Source: Myxococcota bacterium (lineage in GTDB: Bacteria > Myxococcota_A > UBA796 > JAJRTE01). From it: 51,556 nucleotides of DNA. Under the pieces are notes generated by a model. It made no database searches and was not told the origin of the DNA. It was given only the letters and a program-made list of their open reading frames with translations. The translations under genes and the position numbers were made by a program. Below, one piece after another: positions 1-7,526 of the stretch (its first letter is position 1; the number at the start of each line of letters is the position of its first letter). The DNA lies in NCBI GenBank assembly GCA_024278455.1, contig JAJRTE010000233.1:1-51556 (forward strand), given 5' to 3'.

Positions 1-69
1 AGCGGTGATGCCGGTCTCTACCTGTTTGCCGGGTGCCAATGCGCACCGGGGCGCGCGACACGACAATGC

Positions 70-99
70 TTGACATTCCTTCGAATTCGTAGAGACTAT
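70..99 (+). promoter_or_regulatory. Putative sigma-70 promoter of the S1 gene
   Basis: A perfect -35 box TTGACA lies at 70-75, followed by an 18-bp spacer and a partial -10 box GACTAT at 94-99. This would start transcription near 106 and leave a leader of about 65 nt before the GTG start at 171. The assignment is by eye only. Confidence 0.5.
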
Positions 100-170
100 G
101 ACGGGACGAGAGAGGTGCCCGGGGAAACGGTGGCACCATGTTCGAGGCCAGAAAGGTGGAGGATGTTCCC

Positions 171-1709
171 GTGACTGATGCCCGTTCCAGTGAAGTCGAT
201 CCTGCCGGTGTCCCGTCCGCTCCCGAGACCGGCGAAGCTCTTGCAGGCGACATGGAGGATTTTGCCGCCATGCTCGACGAGAGCCTGGCCACTGCCTCGC
301 AGCAGCAGGTCCGGGAAGGAACGATTGTCAGCGGGAAGGTGGTGAAACTTGGTCAGGACGCCGTATTCGTGGATATCGGTGGGAAGAGCGAAGGTGTCAT
401 CGATATCTCGGAACTCCTGGGCGAAGATGGCACCCTGACCGTCGGTGTCGGTGACGACGTGGAGGCCACCGTCGTGGGCTCTCTGGGCGACGGTGGTGCG
501 GTCCGCCTGTCTCGATCCCTTGCGCGGTCGACTCGAGACCGGGAGATGGTCCTCAACGCCTATCGCAACGGTCTGCCGATCAAGTGCAAGGTGAGCGGTA
601 GGAACAAGGGTGGCTACGAGGTTCGGGTTGCGGGCATGCGCGGTTTCGTGCCGATGTCCCAGATGGATATCGTGCGAACCGACGACCCGGACAAGTACCT
701 CAACGAGGAGTTCGAGTTCCGTATCATGGAGGTCAAGGACAACGGGCGGGACATCGTGCTGAGCCGGACCGTGCTGTTGCGGGAGGCCCAGGAAGAGAAG
801 GCCAAGCACCTCCGGGAGACGCTCAAGGTGGGGGATGTGCTCACCGGTACCGTGCGCACGATCCGCGACTACGGTGCGTTCGTCGATATCGGTGGAATGG
901 ACGGTCTGCTCCACGTGTCCGAGATGTCGTGGGGACGGACGACGCACCCTCGAGACGTGGTGACCGAGGGGCAGACGGTCACCGTCAAGGTCATCAAGTT
1001 CGACCGGGAGGCCGACAGGCTCAGTCTGAGCATGAAGGAACTCGAGGGCGATCCGTGGGACGACGTGGAGGCCCATTTCGCGGAAGGGGGTGTCCATACT
1101 GGCAAGGTGACGCGCCTTCAGCCGTTCGGCGCCTTCGTGGAACTCAAGCCCGGGCTCGAGGGGTTGCTCCATATTTCGAACATGGTGTGGGACAGGCGGG
1201 TCCAGCACCCTGGGGAGGTGGTCGATATCGGGCAGGAAGTGACGGTGCAAATCCTCGGTATCGACACGGCGAAGCGACGTATCGCTCTGGGAATGAAGCA
1301 GCTTGCCGGGGATCCCTGGGAGGGAGTCGGCGAACGGTATCGTCCCGGGAACCACATCGAAGGAACGGTGGAGAAGGTCATGCCGTTCGGCGTCTTCGTC
1401 ACCGTGGAGCCCGGCGTCACGGCCCTGATTCCCAACTCGGAGATGGGTACGGCTCGAGGCACGGATCACAGCAAGCAATTCCAGCCGGGGCAGCCGATCG
1501 AGGCTGTGGTGCTCGACGTGAATCCCGGCGAGAAGAGGTTGACACTGAGCCGGAAGGAACTCCTGGACTCTGAAGGCAGGGCCGAATTCGACAGGTACCG
1601 GGCGAGCCGAAAGCAGAGGCGTTCGGCGACCGTGGAGTCGGGGTCGCTCGGCACATTCGGCTCGGCGCTCGGGGACGTGCTGGCCAAGGCGCGCGAGCGG
1701 ACGAAGTGA
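171..1709 (+). CDS. rpsA: S1 RNA-binding domain protein (ribosomal protein S1-like)
   Basis: The 512-residue protein has an acidic N-terminus and five consecutive S1/OB-fold RNA-binding domains (about residues 48-115, 133-200, 218-290, 305-380 and 392-463), then a basic tail. Domains 3 and 4 carry the classic pattern of a G-x-V core followed by DYGAFVDIG or PFGAFVEL and GLLH(V/I)S. Ribosomal S1 helps load mRNA on the 30S subunit; the usual proteobacterial form has six domains and about 550 residues, so this is a slightly short version or a paralogue. The GTG at 171 is preferred because AAGGTGGAGGA (153-163) lies 8 nt upstream; an in-frame ATG at 138 has no comparable site. The stop overlaps the next start (GTGA, 1706-1709), so the two genes are probably translationally coupled. 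Confidence 0.85.
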   Translation: MTDARSSEVDPAGVPSAPETGEALAGDMEDFAAMLDESLATASQQQVREGTIVSGKVVKLGQDAVFVDIGGKSEGVIDISELLGEDGTLTVGVGDDVEATVVGSLGDGGAVRLSRSLARSTRDREMVLNAYRNGLPIKCKVSGRNKGGYEVRVAGMRGFVPMSQMDIVRTDDPDKYLNEEFEFRIMEVKDNGRDIVLSRTVLLREAQEEKAKHLRETLKVGDVLTGTVRTIRDYGAFVDIGGMDGLLHVSEMSWGRTTHPRDVVTEGQTVTVKVIKFDREADRLSLSMKELEGDPWDDVEAHFAEGGVHTGKVTRLQPFGAFVELKPGLEGLLHISNMVWDRRVQHPGEVVDIGQEVTVQILGIDTAKRRIALGMKQLAGDPWEGVGERYRPGNHIEGTVEKVMPFGVFVTVEPGVTALIPNSEMGTARGTDHSKQFQPGQPIEAVVLDVNPGEKRLTLSRKELLDSEGRAEFDRYRASRKQRRSATVESGSLGTFGSALGDVLAKARERTK

Positions 1710-3274
1710 CGGTCGTCATCACCCAGGAAGCGGCCGCCTGGGCCGAATCCCACCGGGCTGCCGGCCGCAAGGTCGTCTCTGTCAACGGCTGTTTCGACAT
1801 CCTCCATGCCGGACACGTCGCCACCCTGGAGCGTGCTCGAGGCTTGGGCGACCGCCTCATCGTGCTGCTCAACAGTGACGTATCCATTCGTCGATTGAAG
1901 GGGCCGGCCCGGCCCTACCTCGAGCAGGATCAGCGTGCCGCGGTGCTTGGGGCGTTGCGCGCGGTGGACCGGGTGTTGGTCTTCGACGGCGACACGCCGT
2001 TGCCGGAACTCGCGGTGATCCGGCCGGATATCCATGTCAAGGGCGGTTCGTTCGTGGCGGAGCGGGTGGAGGCCGAGCGGGCGCTGCTCGCCGGATGGGG
2101 AGGCCGGGTCGAATTGCTCCCCCTGGTTCCCGGTGTGTCGACGACAGGCATTGCGCGCCGTATCCAGCACCGGGTGGACGGGAAGGGTGGGGAGGCCGGT
2201 GGTGGAAGCGGCCTGGTATCCCCGGCAAGGGAGGCTGCTGCGCGTTCCCGGGCCGGCGCGGGTTCCCGGTATCCGGCGCTCGACCGTTCTCGAGTGGTGA
2301 CCTTGCCGTTTGGCGAGCGTACCAACCTGGTCTCCGTCACCGACTTCGCGGCGCCGCCGGCCTCCGGGGCACCGCCCCGGTTTCTCGACATTCTGCCCGC
2401 GACTCGCCACAGGACGAACGCAGCCGCGAACCTGGTGGAAGTGGTCCACGGCATCCGGGCGGCTCGAGCGCGTGGCAAATCGATAACGTGGGCATGCGGG
2501 CCGCACCTGGTCAAGTACGGTCTTTCCAGGCACCTCGTCGCGCTCATGCAGGCCGGTCTGGTCACCCACGTCGCCACGAACGGTGCCGGTGCCATCCACG
2601 ACGCCGAGATCGCCCTGTTCGGGGCCACCTCCGAGGAGATGAGCGGGCGGATCCACACGGGGGCCTTCGGCATGGCCCGGGAGACCGGCCATTTTCTCAA
2701 CGACGCGGCTCGACAGGCCCGTGACCGGGGCGCCGGGTACGGGGAAACCCTCGGGTACCTGCTCGCCGACGCACCGCACGCCGGCGACAGCCTGTTGGCA
2801 CAGGCTTTCATTGCCGGCATCCCGATGACCATCCACGTCGCCATCGGGACCGACATCGTGCACATGCACCCCAGTTTCGATGGCGCGGCGACCGGTGCCG
2901 CATCCCAGCGCGATTTCGAAATCCTCGCCGCCGGTATCGACAACCTCTCTGGCGGCGGCGTGCACCTCAACGTGGCCTCGAGCGTCGTGTTGCCCGAGGT
3001 GTTCTTGAAGTCGTTGACCATGGCGAACAACCTGCGTCGAGCGGCCGGGAGGGCGCCTGTCCAGGACTTCCTCGCCGTGACCGTCGACCACGAGTCCGAA
3101 TACCGGCCGCTGATGAACGTGGTTCGCCGCCCGACAGGCGACCTGGGCAAGGGGATCGAACTGCTCGGTCGCATCGAGATCCTGGTGCCCCTGATCGCGG
3201 CCCTCCTCCTCGCCCCCGGGGAGGCCCAACTGCCTGGAACGACAGGCCGGAAAGACTTTCCGAGCAGTGAGTAG
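1706..3274 (+). CDS. Fusion of HldE/RfaE2-type nucleotidyltransferase and deoxyhypusine-synthase-like domain
   Basis: The 522-residue protein starts with a GTG that overlaps the S1 stop. Residues 1 to about 155 form a cytidylyltransferase-fold domain with NGCFDILHAGH, the substrate pocket around HVKGG and the closing GVSTTGIARRI, as in the ADP-heptose synthase domain of HldE (heptose-1-phosphate adenylyltransferase of LPS inner-core synthesis). A low-complexity Gly/Ala/Arg linker (about 155-190) leads to a second domain with ACGPHLVKYGLS, VATNGAGAIHDAEIALFG, GTDIVHMHP and GGGVHLNVAS. I read this as a deoxyhypusine-synthase-like NAD-binding fold, because the ATNGAGAIHD stretch resembles the STGANLTHD stretch of that family; this is inference. 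No HldE kinase domain is present. The function of the second domain is unknown. A TAG stop is followed directly by a repeat array. Confidence 0.75.
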   Translation: MTVVITQEAAAWAESHRAAGRKVVSVNGCFDILHAGHVATLERARGLGDRLIVLLNSDVSIRRLKGPARPYLEQDQRAAVLGALRAVDRVLVFDGDTPLPELAVIRPDIHVKGGSFVAERVEAERALLAGWGGRVELLPLVPGVSTTGIARRIQHRVDGKGGEAGGGSGLVSPAREAAARSRAGAGSRYPALDRSRVVTLPFGERTNLVSVTDFAAPPASGAPPRFLDILPATRHRTNAAANLVEVVHGIRAARARGKSITWACGPHLVKYGLSRHLVALMQAGLVTHVATNGAGAIHDAEIALFGATSEEMSGRIHTGAFGMARETGHFLNDAARQARDRGAGYGETLGYLLADAPHAGDSLLAQAFIAGIPMTIHVAIGTDIVHMHPSFDGAATGAASQRDFEILAAGIDNLSGGGVHLNVASSVVLPEVFLKSLTMANNLRRAAGRAPVQDFLAVTVDHESEYRPLMNVVRRPTGDLGKGIELLGRIEILVPLIAALLLAPGEAQLPGTTGRKDFPSSE

Positions 3275-3287
3275 GAGCGAGCACCCG

Positions 3288-3343
3288 CGCTCCCCGCTCG
3301 CCGCTCGCCGCTCGCCGCTCGCCGCTCGCCGCTCGCCGTTCCT
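3288..3343. repeat. Heptanucleotide tandem array, CGCTCGC type (8 units)
   Basis: Eight head-to-tail 7-bp units occur: six perfect CGCTCGC copies (3295-3336) flanked by variants CGCTCCC and CGTTCCT. The array starts 13 bp after the stop of the nucleotidyltransferase fusion gene and is entirely intergenic. A second array of the same unit lies at 3511-3566. The 7-bp period gives long open frames that read as Arg/Ser/Ala-rich peptides; these are not genes. Confidence 0.9.
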
Positions 3344-3510
3344 TCCCCCACTTCGTTCGCGAGAGGCGTACTCTGCTGCGACAAGGAACCAAAACGTTCC
3401 GAACCACGGGCAATTGCGGCGATACGGCACACGGAAGCCCGGCGAGGAGGTCCTCGAGCACGAGCACGAGCCCGAGCACGATTGGACACGTTGCGCGCCC
3501 ACCCTACACC
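3344..3510. other. Spacer between the two heptamer arrays
   Basis: This 167-bp stretch separates the two CGCTCGC arrays. Near its right end it contains a short run of GAGCAC hexamers (about 3455-3480). I see no gene, convincing promoter or terminator in it. Confidence 0.5.
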
Positions 3511-3566
3511 CGCTCGTCGCTCGCCGCTCGCCGCTCGCCGCTCGCCGCTCCCCGCTCCCCGCTCGC
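3511..3566. repeat. Heptanucleotide tandem array, CGCTCGC type, second copy (8 units)
   Basis: Eight 7-bp units run from CGCTCGT through four perfect CGCTCGC copies, two CGCTCCC variants and a final CGCTCGC. The array ends on the first base of the YcaO-TPR stop codon (3566-3568, minus strand), so it directly follows that gene in its 3' untranslated region. It is in the same orientation as the array at 3288-3343. Confidence 0.9.
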
Positions 3567-5290
3567 TACTCCCCCCGGCTCAGCCGTTCCAGGTGGACGC
3601 GGGCGGCGTGTAGCAGGGGGTCCAGGCGGAGCGCGATTTCGTACAGCCTGATGGCTTCGGCACGGTGCCCGAGTTCGCGCAAGCAGGCAGCCATGTTGGC
3701 ATGGTCTATCGCGGAATTGGCGTCGCGCTGGATGGCCTGCCCGAATGCGTCGATGGCCCTGTAGTACGCCTTGCGCATGTAATAGCACTGTCCGAGGACC
3801 TGGAAGGACTCCTTCTGGGCGTTTACCAGGGAGGTGGCAGCGGTCAAGGCGCGGATCGCCCCGTCCAGGTCTCCCAGGTCCTTGAGGCAGACGCCGATGT
3901 GCGCATGAATGCTGGTGAGATGGTCCGGGTCGGGGTTGGCGGCCAGCGCCTGGCGGAACAGGGTCAGGGCTTGTCGAGCCATTCCCGCGCGCTCGAGGGC
4001 GTATCCGGCGAAGAACAGCGTCTCGAAGCGTCCGGGGAACGTCTCGAGGTATCGTCTTGTCAGCGCGATCGCCTGGGCCGGCTCAGGGGCCAGGGAGGCG
4101 AGCCTGGCGAAGTGGAACAGCAGGCCGTCCTTGCGGGTTCGTTCCTGGAGATGTGCTCCCGGAACGACCATGAACACCGCTGGCACGTCCAGCAGTTCGT
4201 CGGTGATGTTCACAGCGTACAGCGTCAACCCCGACCGGGACAAGGCAGCGACGACGGTCTCCAGTTCTGCCCGGATGTTGTCGTTCGAGATGTCGGGAAG
4301 CGAGAGGATGGACACCCGGGTCGTGGTATCGAGGAGATAGCGGGCCTGCTCGAGGGATTCGTAGCGAGGCAGCGTGGGCTGGTATCGCGTTTTCGAGAGG
4401 AAATCGCCAGCGAGTTGTGCCGCCTCGGTAATGGCGCGTATCGCGGCTTTGTGTGGCGACGTGGCGGTGCCGGCGGTGAAGACCAACTCGCTCTTCTCGG
4501 GAAAGGTCTCCGGGGCGTAGGCCACCAGCCCCACCGTCGGCACGCCGATGTCCAGGGAGAAGTCCTTCAGGTAGAGCTTGATCCCTGCCCCGGTCATCTT
4601 GCCGGCCAGCTCCCGTGCTACCGGGTCCTGGAGGCTCCCGTTCCGGATCCAAGGTGTCTCCCGTTGCTCGTGCGTGACGATCGACGCCAGATGGCGCTCC
4701 ACCAGTTCACAGACCCCCTGGAGCGCCGCTTCCTCGAGCGTGTTGCCCGTGGCGGCCCCGTTGCTCTCGTGGATCCGGTGGAACCAGTCGAACGGTATGC
4801 GCTCGTCGCGTCCGGCGGTAAGGTTCCTGGCCCACACCCACCGCATGGGCATGATACGGAAAAGCGGCTCCAGGCGCTCGATGTCGGCACCGTCATCGCT
4901 GACCGACGCGGCAAGCTGCTCGATACCCAGGCACGGACCCTCGAGGTCCTCTAGCCGGGTCAAAGCGGCCACAGGCGACGCGAATCGGGCCAGGGAGAGG
5001 CGTTCCACCAGTTCCATGAGGGCGCTGGCCTCCGCCTGTTCCACGGTCGCACCCTTGCCCATCTGCACAGGCTTGCCCAGAAGGCGCAAGGCGTCGGTCC
5101 CGCACCGGCTCACGTAGACGGGAATGCCGAGCCGCCTCCGGTCGACCCGTTCGGTGGAGCGGAGCAGGTCCAGCCCGGTGGATTCGAGCCGCGACCGTGC
5201 CCACGCAGCGGTGTCCGACGGGGGACGCACCCTGTCCTGGTCCAACCTGTAGCGCTTGAAACAGTCCTGGAAGCGTATCCTCGAGGTCAT
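3566..5290 (-). CDS. YcaO-domain protein with C-terminal TPR repeats
   Basis: The roughly 574-residue protein has an N-terminal YcaO domain (about 50-395) and TPR-like helical repeats (about 400-574). YcaO proteins use ATP to activate backbone amides; some make azolines or thioamides in RiPP peptides, others act on proteins such as ribosomal S12. The ATP/Mg-binding motifs are visible: SALMELVER near residue 90, NGAATGNTLEEAALQGVCEL near 165-185, and AAIRAITEAAQ near 275. The Pro-rich C-terminus of azoline-forming YcaO proteins is absent; the protein ends LSRGE. No precursor peptide, dehydrogenase or TfuA partner is next to it. Start choice is uncertain: ATG 5290 has a weak AGG 6 nt upstream, ATG 5305 and TTG 5335 have no clear site. 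It is transcribed divergently from the zinc-ribbon gene. Confidence 0.85.
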   Translation of the reverse strand: MTSRIRFQDCFKRYRLDQDRVRPPSDTAAWARSRLESTGLDLLRSTERVDRRRLGIPVYVSRCGTDALRLLGKPVQMGKGATVEQAEASALMELVERLSLARFASPVAALTRLEDLEGPCLGIEQLAASVSDDGADIERLEPLFRIMPMRWVWARNLTAGRDERIPFDWFHRIHESNGAATGNTLEEAALQGVCELVERHLASIVTHEQRETPWIRNGSLQDPVARELAGKMTGAGIKLYLKDFSLDIGVPTVGLVAYAPETFPEKSELVFTAGTATSPHKAAIRAITEAAQLAGDFLSKTRYQPTLPRYESLEQARYLLDTTTRVSILSLPDISNDNIRAELETVVAALSRSGLTLYAVNITDELLDVPAVFMVVPGAHLQERTRKDGLLFHFARLASLAPEPAQAIALTRRYLETFPGRFETLFFAGYALERAGMARQALTLFRQALAANPDPDHLTSIHAHIGVCLKDLGDLDGAIRALTAATSLVNAQKESFQVLGQCYYMRKAYYRAIDAFGQAIQRDANSAIDHANMAACLRELGHRAEAIRLYEIALRLDPLLHAARVHLERLSRGE

Positions 5291-5394
5291 GGCAAACCTA
5301 TGCATGAGCGAGACGCGGCGCGATGGTGGCCTCAACGGGTCGTCGAGGCTTGATTCTGCATGTCGAATCGGGGAGTTGCAACCATATTGTCCCC

Positions 5395-5478
5395 AGGCAG
5401 GCAGGATCCCTGCTCTACTGAGGCAGCAGGGAGGATGCCTGGTCTACTGAGGCAGCAGGCAGGATGCCTGCTCCACTG
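5395..5478. repeat. Three imperfect 26-29 bp direct repeats with internal hairpins
   Basis: Three adjacent units (5395-5420, 5421-5449, 5450-5478) share the frame AGGCAGCAGG, a variable core and a CTACTG-like end. The third core folds into a perfect hairpin, GCAGGCA-GGA-TGCCTGC; the first core is nearly palindromic (GCAGGATCCCTGC) and the second can form a shorter stem. The units lie between the divergent YcaO and zinc-ribbon genes, upstream of both. Confidence 0.8.
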
Positions 5479-5569
5479 TCGGGGAAACCGGTCAAGGCAT
5501 TCCGCGCTCATGCCGATGCATGAAATGGGAGCAGAGTGTTCCCCGCCCGTGAAACCCAGGAGGTGCACG

Positions 5570-5770
5570 ATGATCAGCATGATACTCTGTCCCAACTGCC
5601 GGACCATCCAGCGGGAAGGGGACATTTGCCCCTTGTGTTACTGCCCTGTGAAGCGGATCACGGTCACCAAGCAACCGCCGCCGGCGCTCGAGGAGCAGGC
5701 GCGGAGGCAGCACGGATTCCCATCGCCCTACTCTGTCAGCCATCTGATTGTCTCTGCCCAAGTGAGGTAG
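5570..5770 (+). CDS. Small zinc-ribbon protein
   Basis: This is a 66-residue protein starting MISMILCPNC. Cys pairs at residues 7/10 and 20/23, plus Cys25, form a compact two-knuckle zinc ribbon; the rest is a basic then polar tail with no recognised domain. The start is supported by a perfect AGGAGG at 5558-5563, 6 nt upstream of the ATG. Longer in-frame extensions to 5360 would run through the triple repeat and are unlikely. It ends with TAG. Function unknown. Confidence 0.7.
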   Translation: MISMILCPNCRTIQREGDICPLCYCPVKRITVTKQPPPALEEQARRQHGFPSPYSVSHLIVSAQVR

Positions 5771-5820
5771 ACCTCTCCGCGCCGCGGTGTTGCCCGGGTC
5801 GCAAACGGGCTCCATTCCGT

Positions 5821-5960
5821 GGGTGGGCGACGTGCGACGAGGTGGGACGCGCTTTGCGAAATTGCATCCGCAAGGCGGTATCACGGTCATCGTGGGCGAG
5901 GACGCGCGACGAGGTGGCATGGCTTTGCGGGATTGCATTGCCGGGCGCCAGGCGGTATAC
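5821..5960. repeat. Imperfect direct repeat pair of about 60-70 bp
   Basis: Unit 1 (5821-5880) and unit 2 (5890-5960) share GTGGGCGA, GCGACGAGGTGG, a CTTTGCG-x-ATTGCAT core and the ending GGCGGTAT. They lie in the 259-bp gap between the zinc-ribbon gene and the small exported protein. The second unit ends about 70 bp before the start codon at 6030, so the pair may carry regulatory sites. Confidence 0.7.
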
Positions 5961-6029
5961 TGGCAACCTGACCGGGGCGTCCGCTCCGGAGCAGTCCACC
6001 ATGCGGTATCGAAACGAGGGACCCAATCG

Positions 6030-6566
6030 ATGCAGCCTCGCCATGTTGTCGCTTGTCTCATCCTGTTGCTGGCCATGTTTCCGGGGAAAGGCGCGGCGCA
6101 GAGTTTCCACCCCTATTCCTACCGGGGGAAGTTCGGTGTGGGGTTCGCTGCGGAGACGCTGACCCGTTTCGTTCCGGACACCGTTAGCCTGGCCGCGGTG
6201 GGGAAATACCACGCGAACGACAACCTGGCGTTTCAGGGGAAGGTAGGTATCTGCCCGTTCCTCCCATCGACACCGTGTCTGGGTGTGGACATGATTCTGC
6301 AGTCGTTGGTTTTCGAGGATGATCGGATGGAGATCAACAGCACCTTCGGGGTTGGGGTGACGGCGGGGTTCATACTTGGTAGGAACACGCCAGTGGACAC
6401 GCCCCCCCCGCAACTGGTCTACGGCGCCGGGTATATCGGCGCCAGCGTCCAGTCGAAGATCCACCCGATCGACTTGTCGGTGGACATCGGCCCGGCCAGC
6501 ATGCACGCGGGCACCTACACCGGAGTATCGACACGTATTTCTTTCGCCATCCGCAGCTACTTATAG
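6030..6566 (+). CDS. Small exported protein of unknown function
   Basis: The 178-residue protein begins with a clear signal peptide: MQPRHVV, a Leu/Ile/Met-rich core and GKGAAQS, giving probable signal peptidase I cleavage after AAQ or GAA. The mature part alternates hydrophobic and polar residues and is rich in Gly (GKFGVGFAAETL, GVGVTAGFILG, VYGAGYIGASV), ending in ISFAIRSYL. That pattern fits a small outer-membrane beta-barrel or periplasmic beta protein, which is inference. ATG 6030 is chosen because GAGGG lies 9 nt upstream and the signal peptide begins there; the in-frame extension back to 5787 covers the direct repeat and looks non-coding. It converges with the selenoprotein gene 30 bp away. 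Confidence 0.7.
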   Translation: MQPRHVVACLILLLAMFPGKGAAQSFHPYSYRGKFGVGFAAETLTRFVPDTVSLAAVGKYHANDNLAFQGKVGICPFLPSTPCLGVDMILQSLVFEDDRMEINSTFGVGVTAGFILGRNTPVDTPPPQLVYGAGYIGASVQSKIHPIDLSVDIGPASMHAGTYTGVSTRISFAIRSYL

Positions 6567-6596
6567 GTGGCGCGCGTTGCCGTTCCGGCCGGAGAG

Positions 6597-6833
6597 TCAG
6601 CGCAGCCGTTCGTCCAGCGCCGACAGGATTTCGTCATCTTCCGGGAAACGCCCGGTTTGAAGCTTGGAAAAGATGAGTTCCCGGGCGAGTCGGATTTCGT
6701 AGGCCCCGCCGCTGCTCTTCTTCATTTTCGGTCGAAAGCCGTAGCGCGATTCGATCAGGTCCGCCAACCTGGCGGCTCGAGGTCCGTAGTTTCAAACCAC
6801 GCAGTATTCGATGGAGATATCGCGTGCGCTCAT
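6597..6833 (-). CDS. SelW-like (Rdx family) selenoprotein; TGA read as selenocysteine
   Basis: Reading through a TGA at 6792-6794 gives one continuous 78-residue protein. The redox motif is Cys11-Val-Val-Sec14 in the context IEYCVVUNYGPRAARLADLI, and the C-terminal half ends with LIFSKLQTGRFPEDDEIL. Both match the Rdx thioredoxin-like family (SelW/SelT/SelH), whose Cys members read CxxC at this place. An AGGAGG site lies 5 nt before the ATG. Downstream of the TGA, CCGCC-AGGTT-GGCGG forms a hairpin whose loop guanines are 23-24 nt after the TGA, in the range known for bacterial SECIS elements. The frame has no other stop. Insertion requires selA, selB, selC and selD elsewhere in the genome; none is in this window. 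Confidence 0.85.
6760..6775 (-). promoter_or_regulatory. Putative bacterial SECIS hairpin
   Basis: In the mRNA sense the sequence is CCGCC, loop AGGUU, GGCGG, within the coding region of the SelW-like gene. It can extend by an A-U pair to a 6-bp stem with a GGU loop. Its loop guanines are 23-24 nt downstream of the UGA, where SelB-binding hairpins are expected. Coordinates are approximate by one or two bases. Confidence 0.65.
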
Positions 6834-7199
6834 GGTCGCCTCCTGGGCTAAGGGTCGAGAAGTGATGCCAGAACGGGCACACAACGGCACCCGGCAGGGA
6901 ACATGGCAGAGATCTGCACGCGACACCGCCATTTGTCAAGGCGAATGTCGTCGGCCCGTTCCGCCGGTGGTCGTTGCGACACTTGTCCTGGCAAGATGCG
7001 CTGATCCGTGGCAATACTGTGCAGAAGTCGAGAACCGGCGTGCGGGGTCGGCCACCAGGTGGTGACGCCGTTCAGGATGGTTCAGACAGGGCCGTTCGCG
7101 GCGCCGAACATGCGGGCCGTGTTTTCGACCACCAGGCGCACTCGAGCGGCGGGCGAACGGCGAGTTTCGAAACAGCGAGACCCATCAGGGAGAGAGACC
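6834..7199. other. Divergent intergenic region upstream of the SelW-like gene
   Basis: This 366-bp gap separates the divergent selenoprotein gene and the short gene starting at 7200. Apart from the possible minus-strand promoter near 6911-6939 and the Shine-Dalgarno sites of both genes, I see nothing specific. Open frames crossing it are compositional shadows. Confidence 0.4.
6911..6939 (-). promoter_or_regulatory. Possible promoter of the SelW-like gene
   Basis: On the minus strand a perfect TTGACA occurs (6934-6939), followed about 17-18 bp later by a poor -10 (CAGATC/AGATCT region near 6911-6916). The -35 match is strong and the -10 weak, so the call is tentative. The leader would be about 70 nt. 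Confidence 0.35.
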
Positions 7200-7526
7200 G
7201 TGGATACCTTGCGGGAACTTGGTGGTCCTCAGGACCGCCTGGTCGCGGACGAACTCGAGCGCCTGAAGGCACTGCCGTTCGACAGGCTGGTCGCGATGGA
7301 CGACAGCGCGACGACGACGCTGGGCGGCGGGAACGCGTCGGTGCGAGCCGTCGTCTGGCGGGACCTGCTCGAGGATGGCCGGGTTCGGATCGTTGTCCAG
7401 ACCTTGAGCCTCGCGGGCGGGTGTTGTGTGGCCGACTTGAACGCCTACGGATTCATCATGTCCCCGGACGGGACCATCACCCCTGTCCCGGACGACATGA
7501 TGTACGAGTTTCGTTTGTGCGACTGA
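7200..7526 (+). CDS. Hypothetical protein, 108 residues
   Basis: I do not recognise a family. The protein starts GTG-GAT (MDTLRELGG) with an AGGGAG about 8 nt upstream, and is mostly charged and beta-rich: LERLKALPFDRL, then RAVVWRDLLEDGRVRIVVQ, a GGCC pair, and GFIMSPDGTITPVPDDMMYEF. No signal peptide or membrane segment is visible. It could be a small cytosolic regulator or immunity-type protein, but nothing in the neighbours supports a specific role. An in-frame extension to 7008 lacks a ribosome-binding site and has different codon character. Confidence 0.55.
   Translation: MDTLRELGGPQDRLVADELERLKALPFDRLVAMDDSATTTLGGGNASVRAVVWRDLLEDGRVRIVVQTLSLAGGCCVADLNAYGFIMSPDGTITPVPDDMMYEFRLCD

Noticed and set aside
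96..3502. Long minus-strand open frames of 460-680 residues opposite the S1 and fusion genes
   Set aside because: They are antisense shadows typical of GC-rich DNA: Arg/His/Pro/Gly-rich, no family match, no ribosome-binding site, and they oppose genes with clear domains.
3288..3566. CRISPR array
   Set aside because: The units are 7 bp, contiguous and without unique spacers.
3267..3764. Plus-strand open frame made of Arg-Ser-Pro-Leu-Ala repeats
   Set aside because: It is the translation of the heptamer arrays, with no start signal and no natural composition.
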